From the NCBI RefSeq assembly GCF_032118995.1, contig NC_092661.1:12338494-12402493 (forward strand): 64,000 nt of DNA, in the 5' to 3' direction. The notes under the pieces are model-generated. The model searched no databases. It was given only the letters and a program-made list of their open reading frames with translations, and was not told the DNA's origin. The stretch's first letter is position 1, and each line of letters opens with the position of its first letter. The position numbers and the translations under genes are program-made. Positions 43,857-57,400 of the stretch are shown one piece after another. The stretch is from Asterias amurensis (taxonomy: Eukaryota > Echinodermata > Asteroidea > Forcipulatida > Asteriidae).

Positions 43857-44605
43857 TTAAGAATGCTGGGTTCACATACATGTACATGTATGAGGACTAC
43901 AGCTCTAATGTTTCCCATCATGCCATCATCATTATTCATGGCTTTTTCCATTCTGCAGCCCAGGGCCTGAATTGCATGAATTGTCAAAGATCATTAACAC
44001 AGGAGTGCTGATTATTTGTGTGTTACATTGACATTGCGCGAGGTTTCACACACATTCAAACTTCCAGGGGGAAAGAGATTATACCCAAAATTGACTAAAA
44101 AAATTGCATCTCTCGTTATAGTGTAGTTCATGGCGTATAAGGAAAACCAAGAAATTTGTGTGTTTGTGTAGATATTCTACTAATTAAGAGTCTGTTCAGG
44201 TAGATATTTGACATGCGTACACTATGTGCTCTCGGTAAATAAATGATTTTTATTTTATTTTTGGGTTGAAGGTTCATGGGGTGCAAGTCAACAAAATTGT
44301 ATGTTCAACTTGAAATATAGCCCGCTGCCATGGTTACAGCCCATTTTGTATTTGGCCAGTTTAGCCCAATTTAGGGTCTGTTATTTAGCTCATATTATTT
44401 ACAGCTCCACCCCACCACTTTATGAGAACTGCACTTTTTCTATACTGTTGATTGTTACTTTGTGTGTTGATTAATTCCCCTTCCTCCATGATTCGTTGAG
44501 CCCTACATAGGCCTACATGTACATTGAAGCACGTTGCGGCTCAACGGTCATGCATGAAATCTACATGTATGTATGCCAGGCACTGAGGCGAGTCCATTAA
44601 AAAAA
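43857..44605. other. Intergenic, nothing recognised
   Basis: Short CATGTACATGTA palindromes near 43882; no gene. Confidence 0.4.
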
Positions 44606-44611
44606 AAAAAG

Positions 44612-47600
44612 ACACAAATGTTTTAAACACTATTCATAAACACCTCAGACAGTTTCGCTATTCCTATTGGTGGAGAGGGCGTCACGTGGGTGTGTATAAA
44701 CCTTTGTTTATGACCGGTAAAAAGTATTAATTCATGGGCGTGACACCCGACCTTGCACCTGTTCTTATAAGACAGTTTCTTCATTCCTATTGGTCGAGAG
44801 CAACGGCTGAAAACAGTTGTGCCACATCACGCGTTACGCGCACAGCATTCCCTTATAAAGAGTTGTTTACCCGAGGGCGGCGGAGGGCTTTACCATTTCA
44901 TAGCTTGAGGGGTGTTGTGTTGAAAGAAATCATTTAACAATTATAATTTTTGCATTTATTTTACTTTTTGCCCAAAAAGTGATGATGTTTTTGACCAAAA
45001 AGGTATATATGGGCAATTCCATGAAGAAGTGGACATGACCTCAAAATTTAGAATTGTGTTTTTTAAGTAAAAATTAGGCTTATATTGTAACATATACATC
45101 AAATATTCAGGAAAAAATGGTTTCAATGTCATGTCTTTGCAAGAAAGTTACAAAAAAATAATTTTTGTGCCAACAATGTTTTATCATGAAATTATGTGTA
45201 AAAAAGTTGTGCAACTTCAATTTACTACTGAAGGGGGAAGATAACAAGGTATCAAATCAATCTAGTCATATTTATTCATTGATTGGACCTACACATTGGC
45301 TGCAATCGTCAAAATTTGTGTTTGTGATAGATTCAGACCATCAATCTGTGAAGCTTGTACCCCCATTAAACCTTATGTAACGTAACTAACCAAAACTTCC
45401 AATTGTTTCTGCCTGTAGAGAAGGCAATCAATTAAAATGTTTATATCTTGAATTTTCCTACTTGGTGCAATCCTTAATTAAAATAAGGAAGGAAAAATCA
45501 TAAAAATTGTACCATGTGGAAAATAGAAGCAGTCAAAAACTGTAACGTAACTAACTATGTAACGTAACTAACCGGACCGTAACGTAACTAACCGACATAA
45601 AGACTATTAAGATGCTGCTAAGTTGACACAAGCATAAGTTTTCAGCCATGTTGTAGAGTTTAAACAGGTTAGGGAAGTGTGATACTGTTCTTTGACCCAC
45701 AATTCAACTTCTAGCAATGTTTTGTTTGCCATGTGGCTCATTTTGTCTGTATGCATATTATGCATGCAAGATCCATGCGCAACACCCCTGTCCTACAAGT
45801 TCATCTTCTTCAACTTTTGTGGTGAACTTTTTGGGGTAAGTTTGATGACAATAAAGTTACATGGTGTAATCCACATGAATTTTATTTTAAAGGGTTATCT
45901 TAAAGTTGTATTTCTCTTCTATATACTAAATTAATGAGAGTTTGTGTACAAGTGCTGCATGTGTATAATTCTAACATTGTTCATCAGGTACATACATATG
46001 TGTAGTTATAAAAATTGCAATTTTCAAAAAAGTTGATTGACTTTGTTCCTTATTTTTATGTCCATAGATCAAACTGGCCATTTTCAAACAAGGAAAAGCA
46101 ATTAGCAACACTAAGAAAACATAAAGGCAGCTAGTCACTACAAAAAAATACAACTAGGAGAAAAAGGCAGTGGCCGTCCAGACATTTTGTGACATAAGAA
46201 ACAGCGAGAGATTTTGCTGTCTAATCGTCAACAATATCAGCTTGTATGTAAGGGGGAAGCAAACTCATTATAAGCTTGTTGCCCTGTGCAAACAGACCAT
46301 GGGATGCGATTAGTGTGAAAAAAACAAAAACATCAAATTTTTTTTAGGACAAAGCACAAAAAACAGTAGGACCGGAACGTGTTCAAAAGGTTTAATATTA
46401 TAATAAGTCTTCCTTTGTACATGGATAATCAAAGGCTTTAGTTATTAATTAGGGAGGGGGTACATGTATGTAGTAGAAGGGCAAAGAGGAACTGGTGTTG
46501 GTAGGTCAGGGTGGGGTTAGGAAAGGAGGGAGGGTGTGATGAAGAGAGAGAGACTGCCCATTTAAGCATTAAGCTGAAAAGCATTGTGGAGCGTGACAGC
46601 TGTACTTCAAGAGCAGCACAAGATTGAAATTCGCTGGACTTTCTTCTGCACCCCCCATGGCAAAGGTCATGTGGATGGCATGGGAGGGGCAGTGAAGCAT
46701 CTTCTGTAAAATGGCCCACTCAAAATGTTTGTATCTTCTATACGAGGGACAAAATGATTTTCAAGCTAGATGTGCCAGAAAATGTCAACAATCGCGAGCA
46801 TTTCAAAATTTCTGTTTAACTGTAAGATTAGTGTCCATGACCAAGAGTCAAGACAAGCGACTCATTTAACATCCTTTCTATTGTTTTGTTTTCTTTGGTA
46901 TCTATGTAAGAGAGAAATTCACTTGGTTTATTGTGACTTTAAAATACTGCATGGCTTATGAATGTAAAGGAACAAGTTTATATGTTACAGATATAAACAT
47001 TTTGTAATATATGTGACCTGGGTTAATGATATGGCGAGGTAATGGCTTTTTATACCTTTTTTGCAATTTTGTTACCAAATATTACTTTACTCCATTGTTT
47101 TTTGCTTAATTGATTTGTATATAGTGTAGTATTGCATACTAGTTACTTATATAGACCAGATTAGAGCTGTGAGTGAAGTACAAAGGGTGTATCACAAATA
47201 ATATTAGTCACGGACAAAGTGTAACGTAACTAACTGTAACGTAACTAACCATGATTTTGGGGCAATGCCTGGAACTGATAAGAGTTATTTTATTTTTTCC
47301 CCTACCAAAACACTTGCTAGTACCCTTGTAGTTATAGAAATAGTAAAGTTTGTTTCAGCTGTACCCTGTTTGAGGAAACTTTTTGTTCAAAGACATGCAT
47401 TTTTTTTCCATGTCCCTTTTTTGTAACGTAACTAACCAAAATTAAACTGATCATAACAACGGAATAAATGTGTATAGAAGTTTGTAATTTTGTTGTATAT
47501 TAGGTCTAACCAAGATGTAGCCATGGTACAAAAATGGAGACTTGATAGGCTTTCATGTTAATATTGGAGATCACAGAGCTGTGCTAAGCAGCTAAAAGTG

Positions 47601-47812
47601 TAACGAAACTAACCGTGGAATTGCCCATATATGAATGGGAATCAAAGTGTGTTGAATCGGTTTTCTCGTGGTTTAAACCCGCCGAGGCCTGGTTCTTTGT
47701 AATTTACCTTGACTTCGTCTCGTTAAAATTATCAAGAACCAGGCCTCGTTGGGATTAAACCACTAGTTGCTAACCTCTTCACCATGTTCACCACACATTG
47801 ATTCACTTATTA
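44612..47812. mobile_element. Element G, copy 1, split by a later insertion
   Basis: The halves 44612-45010 and 47627-47812 together match the uninterrupted inverse copy at 59618-60192. Shared landmarks are CCTATTGGTGGAGAG, GAGGGCGGCGGAGGGC, GACCAAAAAGGTAT and the hairpin GGCCTGGTTCTT / AAGAACCAGGCC. Class unknown; no protein is encoded. Confidence 0.85.
45011..47626. mobile_element. 2.6 kb DNA transposon nested in element G, with eight direct internal motifs
   Basis: 2616 bases. The ends are GGGCAATTCCA and its exact inverse. ATATAT flanks both sides, and the uninterrupted copy of the host element shows the empty site. Eight copies of GTAACGTAACTAACC (some with one change) lie at 45377, 45542, 45559, 45579, 47221, 47236, 47423 and 47600, all in the same orientation and only in the outer parts. 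No transposase motif is seen in the short frames inside, so it is probably non-autonomous. The superfamily is not assigned. Confidence 0.85.
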
Positions 47813-48041
47813 GCAAACCTTTGGAGCGATTTGCATGCAAGCATCTCATCTGTATGTATGGATGCCTTGTGCCAAGCCATTCATCATAAACTTGATACAC
47901 AATGTACATGTACAATGTATAAATTGATGAAATTAACACTGGGATAATTTGCCATCACTCAAAACCTGAAACATGAACGTGTGTGCTCACTGATCAATCA
48001 TCAGACTTTAATCTATTTAATTTTCATTTCATCTTTTCCAG

Positions 48042-48402
48042 ATGCTGAAAAGGCCAGTAAGAAGAAGGCAGAACACTGGGATGATCAAGCCTTAACCCTG
48101 TGACCTCTGAACCCCCTTTACCTGGAAGGGATGACCTGGGGACCCCTTGAGTACGCACAACCCGAGCGCCAATGAGTGTTGCGTAGGTCATCAATGCACT
48201 TGCTCCTCGTTGGAGTGTGACAAGAGAGTCACTTTAGAGTTGAGGACGACGATCCCCGATATCAGCGAGTTGTGACAGAGCGGAGGACATCGAGTAGTAA
48301 CGATGGTGCTCGAATCCATTGTTGCCCGTCTACTGAACAAGTACCTCGGCAAATATGTGAAGAATCTGGACAGCCACAATCTCAACCTCGGCATATTCAG
48401 CG
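48042..48402 (+). CDS. VPS13: VPS13 first coding exon with 5'UTR
   Basis: Acceptor TCATCTTTTCCAG at 48041, so a further 5' exon must exist upstream. 261 untranslated bases precede ATG 48303 (AACGATGG context). Ends TTCAGCG|GTAATT, phase 1. The first part is also open as DAEKASKKKAEHWDDQALTL then stop; this is probably chance. Confidence 0.85.
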
Positions 48403-51400
48403 GTAATTTTAATGCTTGCTTTTATATTTGAGTCAGTGTGTATGTGAATATTTATTGTCCAAATTGTCAAGTACTATTTTCGAAAAATATGAGTATAAAA
48501 ATTGATCGATGCATGCATTATGCTTCATAATTAAAAATGAAGACTGTTAAACACTTTTATTTTAAAGATCTAGACATTTTTAAGTTTGAGTTTTTACTCC
48601 GGCACTTCCCTTCTAGATTGCTGAGTGTTGCTTGTACTTGTAGAAAGTCTGACTTTCCACGGAGGCAATTACCAAGCTCCATTCGCCTTGGTGCCCCTTG
48701 ACAGGTAGAAAGTTTAGAAACTGAAACATAATAATAATAATTGTGGCTTCTTAGCGAGCCGTCACTCACTGACGCTCCTGGCGCTGAAACATACAGTACT
48801 TCCTGTAAGATGTGGGACTACATTAATCATGAGACCTAATTCTGATAGTACCATGATTTAAAAGGTATGGCGCAATTTGCTGCCGATCGGACCAGGAACA
48901 TTGGGGCGAACGTCTTCTCTTTTCGATAAGTGCACTGGGTTCTTCTACATGCGATACATAACACATGGGACAAACTGCTAAAATGTCCCATCCGAAGGAT
49001 GAAGCAATGGTTAAGTGTCTTGCTTTTAGGACACAAGTGTCACGGCTGGGGATTCGAACCCACACTCTGCTGATCAGAAACACCGGAGTTTGAATTCGGT
49101 GCTCTTAACCGCTCGGCCACGACACTACCATCCCTCTAACATTTTCACCTGCCCTGACTCCGTTGACAACCTCGCTGATTTTTTTGCCAAAATCATCACC
49201 TCACGAAGAAGATCAAGAAAATGTCAGTCCAAAATTATTTATTTTGTTTCATTGTTTGCAACGGCTATTTCTATTTTTCTCATCATAAATATTCTCCTTT
49301 TAGATTACATGTTCTGTGCTCACCACTTGTGCACGTGATACATTGTAGGCAAACACAAAACTGGTGTTAATTGTGTGCAAAATGTCAGCTTTTAATTTTA
49401 CATTCTTAAAAAAAGGGGATACATCCCTGTACACTGTACAATGTAGCCATAATCTCAGCCCAAGCTAATTATTTTGTCAACAGTTTGTAACCTTTATTGG
49501 GCCATTGCGGTATTAAAATATAGATTGACTCATAATTTATAATTCATTACCGTTGTACACATTTAAAGTGTAAGTGTAATTAGTGGCTAGTGGATGCAAT
49601 GTCCAAGGCCTATCATAGCCACTCCATGCAGCCGTCATTTCATTAAAAACACTGTGTGAGAGCAGGTGGTGCGGTTGGCTTACAATTGTTGAACCGTGTC
49701 AGACCATTCATGGTCAGACCCAAAGTCTTAAGTTAACTCATGGAACAAAGACTGTGTTATGATTGCACAGACAGCTTGGATAGTGCAGGCATCATCAGCT
49801 TTTACTGTAAGTCTTGAACTCAAGATGTTGAATTCAAGACCGTGGTCAGACCCACAGTCTCAAACCATGGAGCAAAGACTGTGTTATGATTGCACAGACA
49901 GCTTGGATAGTGCAGGCATCATCAGCTTTCACTGTTAGTCTTGAACTCAAGACGTTGAATTCAAGACCGTGGTCAGACCCACAGTCTCAAACCATGGAGC
50001 AAAGACTGTGTTATGATTGCACAGACAGCTCTTCATCTGATTGGATAGTGCAGGCATCATCAGCTTTCACTGTTAGTCTTGAACTCAAGATGTTGAATTC
50101 AAGACCGTGGTCAGACCCACAGTCTCAAACCATGGAGCAAAGACTGTGTTATGATTGTACAGACAGCTCTCTTTTCATAGCTGCTTGGATAGTGCAGGCA
50201 TCATTGGCTTTTATTGTATAGTCTTGAATTCAAGATGTTGAACTCAAGACCATCCATGGTCAGATCCAAAGTCTTAAACCATGGAGCAAAGACTGTGTTA
50301 CGATTCAAGCTCTTTTCATCTGCTTGCAAAGTGTAGACATCATCGAACTTTCACTGCATACGCCTCTCTTAATATTCATGCATGACGTCATAATTCTTAC
50401 CCAAAATGAGGCTATGGGCAGACTACCACTTGCAGTGGCTGGGCCTAGACTACACGTACATGTATAGCCTTGTTTTTGGTTGGTATTGTGACATACCTCA
50501 TGATGCATATGTGAGGTGTGTAGTCTTGAACTCAAGACTTGATATCAAGACCATTCATGGTCAGTAGACCCCAAAACCATCGAGCAAAGACTGTGGTATG
50601 ATTGTACAGACGGCTCTCTGTTCATCTGCTTGCATGTGCAGGCATCATCAGCTTTCAAGACATTATCTGTTGATGTTTGTGTGCGTGTGCGTGGGAGTGT
50701 GGGGGTGACTTGACATTCAAACTAAGGAATTAACACCTAAAGGGACAACAGGGTTTGCCCTTAGCATTCTTAGCGGTCAACTAGCCAGCGAGACCAGTTA
50801 CAGTTTGTCATTTCACTAATCCGCTAGCGTTTTCTTTATACCATATTAATGTCCGTAGTCTTGTTTTTTTATGCCTAAAAAAGTATACATTACATTGTGT
50901 ACACTGTACGTTGAATGGAAAGAACAGTCCATCTTTCAAATAAAGAAAGTTGTTGCGATTGCGCCAAAGCCAAAACGTCTTTATATGTTTTGTATATTTC
51001 CATTGAACATCCAGGCAGATCTTTGATTTTACCATCCATTTGATGAGTTAGTACATGTACTGTGCACTTTGTGTGAGGATGCGAGTGGTGTGGTCTAGCT
51101 TTAGTCAAAAAAAGTAAATGAAAATGTTGAGTCATATGTCCACCTTTGCTTTGAAAATACCCGTTAAAGGCAGTGGACACTATTGGTAATTACTCAAAAC
51201 AATTATTTGGATAAAACCTTACTTGGTGACGAGTAATGGGAAGAGGTTGATGGTATAAAACATTGTGAGAAACGGCTCCCTCTGAAGTGCCATAGTTTTC
51301 GAGAAAGAAGTAGTTTTTCATGAATTTGATTTCAAGACCTCAGATTTAGAACTTGAGGTCTCGAAATCAACCATCTAAACGCACACAACTTTGTGTGACA

Positions 51401-54400
51401 AGGGTGTTTTTCATTAATTATTATCTCGCAAGTTCGATGACCGATTGAGCTCAAATTTTCACAGGTTTGTTATTTGATGCATATGTTGAGATACACCAAC
51501 TGTGTAGGCTAGTCTTTGACAATTACCAATAGTGTCCACTGCCTTTAAACAGTGTACCATCTACGTAGTACACTCAAGCAGACGATAATGACAGACCTAT
51601 TTTTCAGTCGAGTGTTTGATACAATTTCCTCTCTGCCATCTCGCATTAGTTGATAATATGCAAGAAATACACACGCACACAGAAATACACACGCACACAC
51701 AGTAGCAATATTAAGACCACTGTGTGTGAGGGAGGGTTGAGGGGGTTGGTTGCATTGCTTAACCGGTTCAAATCAATACAAGGCAATGACTACACGTTTG
51801 GTTTTTCCTTTAATCAAGTGGAGAGCTGTGCCTGCCGAGATATTGATGCGATCATGTAGACTGGGTAAGGTGATACACATAATGTGTACACTTCCCGTTA
51901 CATTATTCTCTGGATTGTGAAGTTACAAAGTAATGCTTTCTTGGGCATACCTCTTTGACATTTGATTGGTAGAGTACAAATGTAAGTTTCAAAGGGCATA
52001 CTTTATCTCCCCCATGATGTATACTGTTTTGACACTCCAAAATTTCATTTAAGGAGTGCTATACTGTGGAAAGCGCTACAAACATGTTATTTATTTATTA
52101 TTTTATTAATTTTTTTTATTACATATAATTTTAGGATGCTTCTAATGCTTGGTAACTAAACTTTGCATCTAATTTAAAGGGAAGAAACCAAGTAATATTG
52201 TTTGAGTATTCCGAATGTAACAAAGTTATCTGTTTGAGGTTGTTCAGTTTGTGAGTAACCCTAGAGTTTTCTATTTTCAAATCTTTGATCTACATGTACC
52301 AGATTAAAAACGGTATGTCTTGGGTGGAGGGGTAGGGCGGGGGGGGGGGGGAATCTGTCTTATGCCTTTGGCACACTGAACTGCACAATGTATTGTAACA
52401 TGACATTTCAGTAAAAAGACAGATTTCAAAGTAAGAAGACAGATTTCAAGTCTGCTTGCACTTTTATGCCTGTCACAGAAAGTCTGAGGCTCTTTGACTC
52501 TTTTGTAGACATCATCAGTCATTTGAATCATCTCATTGAATGGTGGTTGTGGTTGATACAAGTCGCATGATACCCATGAATCTCAAATTAACTCTTGCAT
52601 CATCTATTTGGATAACAAATTCATGATTCCAATATCTTTTTGTTGTTGAAGATACACCTAATGTATCACCTTTGATAGCAGTTTGGTACTGCAGTAAGTT
52701 ATCATGCCCACTTAATTGTGTTAAGGTCAGACCGACCACCCCCCCCCCCCCGCCCCCATCTGCAGTAGGCTGTGTTGTCATAATGAGACAAACCTGGATG
52801 CTCTCTGTAGGTGTGTGCTCAGAGTGTGAAGTGATGAAACCATGATGCATACTGCTATCTCACAGGACGACACAAACCCCTCGGGCTGACGGCTTTATTT
52901 TTTGATATTTTGTAAACAGTTACATATTTTTCACAAAATTGTCGGTCTGTTCGCTCAGTGCTGAGTGATTAAGGTCAACAATATCAGTTTCATAATCGAA
53001 ATGATCAGAAGGGCAATAAATGGAAAATGCATATAAAAAATAAAACAATGTAAAAATCAACTAATAGTAATTCTATGTTTTACTCAGAAAATCAACCTTT
53101 ATTTTTGTCAAACAATTACTTTGGAGTTCACTCTTGATTAATAAACTCCATTTACCAGGAGCTCCAAAATATTCATTTTGTCAGTTTGTAAGCAATTTTT
53201 GAATACGGCCTATTTGTACATACATATGTACATGTACATGTGTTTGGATTCTGCTTTAACAGTCAAACATGTCAAAAAGTAGAGCTACAAAGCCTTGTAG
53301 TAGGCAGAGAAAAAATATGCTTACCACACCAGAATAAGATACCAGCCAAACTTAAGTCACATAAATGTACACAGTGCGCCAAACATGTAAATGTGACTGA
53401 TTATTCTCGTGCTTAGCAGAGAATTGTAAAAGCACTAGGCCCTACTTTATTGTCTGCAAACACAGCAGCTCTACAAAATTGGACCCTGGTTCAACAAACG
53501 ATTGCACTTCCTGCCATATGTTTTGTAGTAACAGCCCTTGATCAAATCGCAATATAATAGCTTCATTCTGAATTGTACGTAAACATCAATCATTGTAGAT
53601 TGTCCTCTCTCACTAATTGATTGTCGCACTCAGTGGAATTGTCTCCCATAAGCATTGTTGTGTGTCCATTCAAGGCATGACGGAGACGACTTGATATCAT
53701 GAGAAATCAGTCTGCCTTGCACGTTGACGCATCACCAAGTGTGATTTCTACAACCCTGGATGTACGGTATTATGAAAAGGTATCAATTCAGGGCGAGTTA
53801 CAAGTACATTTCATTGTACAGTGTTTGTGCAGAAGACACTACCGCTATTACTCGGGCTTGCAACTGCAGGCAGGCCCAATTTTTTACAGGGGCGACTGAG
53901 GGAATTGCCCTAATGCCCCCATAGTCAAAGCCTTGTTGCCCCTTTGACATGTTTCAGTGTGTCACGCCATGTTAAAACACTTTTTACTGAGTGTTATATC
54001 ATCCGTTCAAACAACCCCTCGTGATGCCCTCTCGACCATTCAGAATGGACATAAGCCCCAAAGTCAAGTGCTACATGTATTAATCTAGTGCACATTACTT
54101 TCCAGTAATCATGATAATTTTTGTTAAGTAAAAATTTTAGAGAAATCACCTAACATAACAAGGCCATATGGCTACTTATGTGAGGGCTTCACTTTTAACT
54201 GATTTGGGCTTTCGACCCAAATCAACTGCCAACAGGGGCATGTTGCCCACTTCATTTTGTATTCAAAGTCCATAATGATTTTAGGCATTGGTTTCATCCA
54301 CTAGGAGCCAGGCTAGTATTTATGGAGCAGAATGCACTAACTTTCCATTTTAAATATTGTAATAATCACAATGGTGGAGTCTTGTCATGCTTGTAGTGCA

Positions 54401-57400
54401 GATATCCACAAAAATTACACCCATGGCGCTCACCCATGATAGAAAATGGTGTAAGTTACTCAAGGTGCTTGAACATAGACAACATTTTTAAAGGCAGTGG
54501 ACACTATTGGTAATTATGTACTCAAAATAATTATTAGCATAAAACCTTTCTTGGTGCTGAGTAATGGGGAGAGGTTGATGGTATAAAACATTGTGAGAAA
54601 CAGCTCCCTCTGAAGTGCCATAGTTTTCGAGGAAGAAGTATTTTTCCACAAATTTGATTTCGAGACCTCAGATTTAGAACTTGAGGTCTCGAAATCAAGC
54701 AATTCGTTGCCAACTGTGGAGGCTAGTCTTTGGCAATTACCAATGGTGTCCACTGCCTTTAAGACAGATTTTACAAAACAGCCACTATTTTTTTTTAACA
54801 AAATAAAAGAAGCGGCCCAATCTTTTGTTAATCTCAATTAGACAGTGCTCGTTAAGGAAATGGTGATCGCGACACAGGAAATGACCATGCTGGTTTTAAA
54901 CATTCGTTCTAAACCTCGTCACCACTCTTTTATTCTCTTTATAAAGAATAAACATAGTTAAATGGCAACAAATTGGTAACAAAATGATGGGTTAAGTGCC
55001 TTTAATCGAACACCGCCCTTAAATCTAAAGAAATTATTTTTGAAGGGGCAACTGGAAACAGGGGAAGTTTTTAAGTTGGGTTTTGAATGACGAAATCGAT
55101 TAAAACACTTATCCCATGTCAGCTTAACAATCTTTATTTTTAATTTGTTTGTTTACAGGACGTTTGGAGCTGCAGGATCTTCAACTCAAGCCAGAAGCCC
55201 TGGTAAGGAAAAAATAATGGTCCTTTCCTACATGTACCTCATCCATACTTTCCCAACTTTTTACAGAGCAATTATGGTTAAGTGCCTTCATCAAGGGCAC
55301 TACTATCATGACCGGGATTAAAACCCACACTGTGTTGCTGACAAGACCAGGGCCCAATTTCATAGAGCTGCTAAGCACAAAAATTTGCTTAGCATGAAGT
55401 TTCTTCCTTGATAAAAACAGCATTACCAACCAAATTTCCATTTATTTCTAATGCTTGTTACTGGTTTTTAGCTGTTGCTTGCTTATCCTGAAAATCATGT
55501 GGAAATTTTTGGTTGGCATTCCTGTTTTTTACAAGGAAGAAATTTTATGCTAAGCAAATTTTTGTGCTTAGCAGCTCTATGAAATTGGGCCCAGAGTTCG
55601 GGTCCAAGGAACTAGACCATTCGGCAACGATTGAGCTTGCTCGGCGTTGTTTTTTTAACGAGTTGTTGGGGGATTACAAAAAACAGATCTTTGACCACTT
55701 CTAACAATGTCTGCGTGCTTTGAATGCAAAGAAGTATACATGAGCTACATTTGAGGTTATCCAATAACTTTCTCCTCTGTGATTATTTGTTATTCTCCCT
55801 GGATTTGAAATATTCATGAATAGTTTGATTAATTTGATTAATTATGTTTCTAGACACAACGTGAAGATCAATCAATGACCGGGAACCATCTGGCTTTATT
55901 TCATTAGATTAGTCTTTAAACATACATGTAAGTGGGTTTCATCAGGAAGCAACATGTTTTTTTTTTCATGGTCTGTTTTTCATCTGGGGGCTCTAGTTTG
56001 GCACTGGACCAATTGACCCAGTTTTCCTGACTTCATCATCAGAGTAATCTTGCATGCGTCATATTGGTGGGCAATGTCATTGTGCCTTATTCAGTGGGCA
56101 TTCTAGGCGATGCATCGTTTACATGTAAACCTATAAGGTTTATCGCGAATAGCAAAATATCAAGAGAGGGCGCTGTTGAACCCACACAAAGGTGCGTTGC
56201 GTGCGCGAGTCGTAGAAACTGCATAGTAACTGCCCCATATTCCTTACCAAAATGCATTGCGTTTCTGAATTACGATAAACCTTATTGCCAACCAAAATGG
56301 TGAACGTGGCACAGTCGCAGCGTGTGACGTGCGTGCAAGGGGTCAATAGGCCCTGTGTGTGAAGGAAAGAGTGAGGACATACTTGCATAGTACGAGTGGC
56401 GGCGTGTGAAAAATTATTTTTTCTCAAAATCTACGTTTCTTCAGAGAGAGCTGTTTCGCACAATGTTTTGTACTACATATCAACAGCTTTTTAATGCCAA
56501 CAATTATTTTGAGTAAAATGTTAAGGAAGTTCTCCTTTGTTTCAATTCTCAGCATGAGCTCAATCTACCTATCGAACTCAAGGCAGGTCATATTGGTAAG
56601 TTTAGTGAAATGTACTTGGATTTTTCAGTGTCTACGGTTACCTGGTTCCTGTGGGTTCGGACCAATACTCTATGACACTTTGTCAAACCCACCACTCTGA
56701 TGAGCATGACTACTGGCCACATTACTGAGTGCATGGTTGTCATTCTATTTCAACCTTTATCAAGTTTTAAAATAACCCACATGGCTTCTGACTGGCACCC
56801 CCTCCACTCTACCCCTTCTGGATCCCCCTCCCCCCCCCCCAGTGAAGTTATTGTTAATGACAAAATAAGGAGGACGCCAAAATACATGTACGTGTAGCGC
56901 TGGCACGTTAAATCGGAGGTTGTTCAGTCAAATCCTGCTCTTGTCAATTTTTCTTTGTTCAACCCTAAATTATGTTAAAATTTGTACACTGTACATGTAC
57001 ATGTATTACAATTTACTTATCATAAAAACCATCCATAAAACTACATGGTTGGCTAAGCTTTATGTGGCAGGGCCCAGGTAGAAACTGAGTACTGTTTTTA
57101 TTGTTTTAAAAAATGTTTAAATTTTGTGAACTGTATGAAAGCAATTTTATTACCCTTTTTGGAATCTAATAATAAAGAATAATTAAAGTTAATTGTATGG
57201 AAGTTTAATGGAGCTGCGCACAAGCTTGAAAGAATGAATTTATAAATGCTTAATAACAAAATTCTGCAGAAGCAAAAAATAAGCAAAATATAAGCAGAAC
57301 AATTATACTATGAGATGGTAATTTGGCTGGTAACCTTTATTCTGGTAAGCGAAAAATGGTTTGTCCTCTTCCTGCTTTAATCTGATTTTTAATCTGATTT

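Noticed and set aside
49037..49125. Working tRNA-Leu gene
   Set aside because: A mismatch in the anticodon stem and a SINE body attached directly at the 3' side indicate a retroposed copy.
49886..50221. 111-codon repetitive open frame
   Set aside because: Its repeats are those of the 127-base minisatellite; the frame is a by-product of array length.
49700..50680. CRISPR-like regular repeats
   Set aside because: Animal genome, repeat units over 120 bases with no unique spacers; it is a minisatellite.
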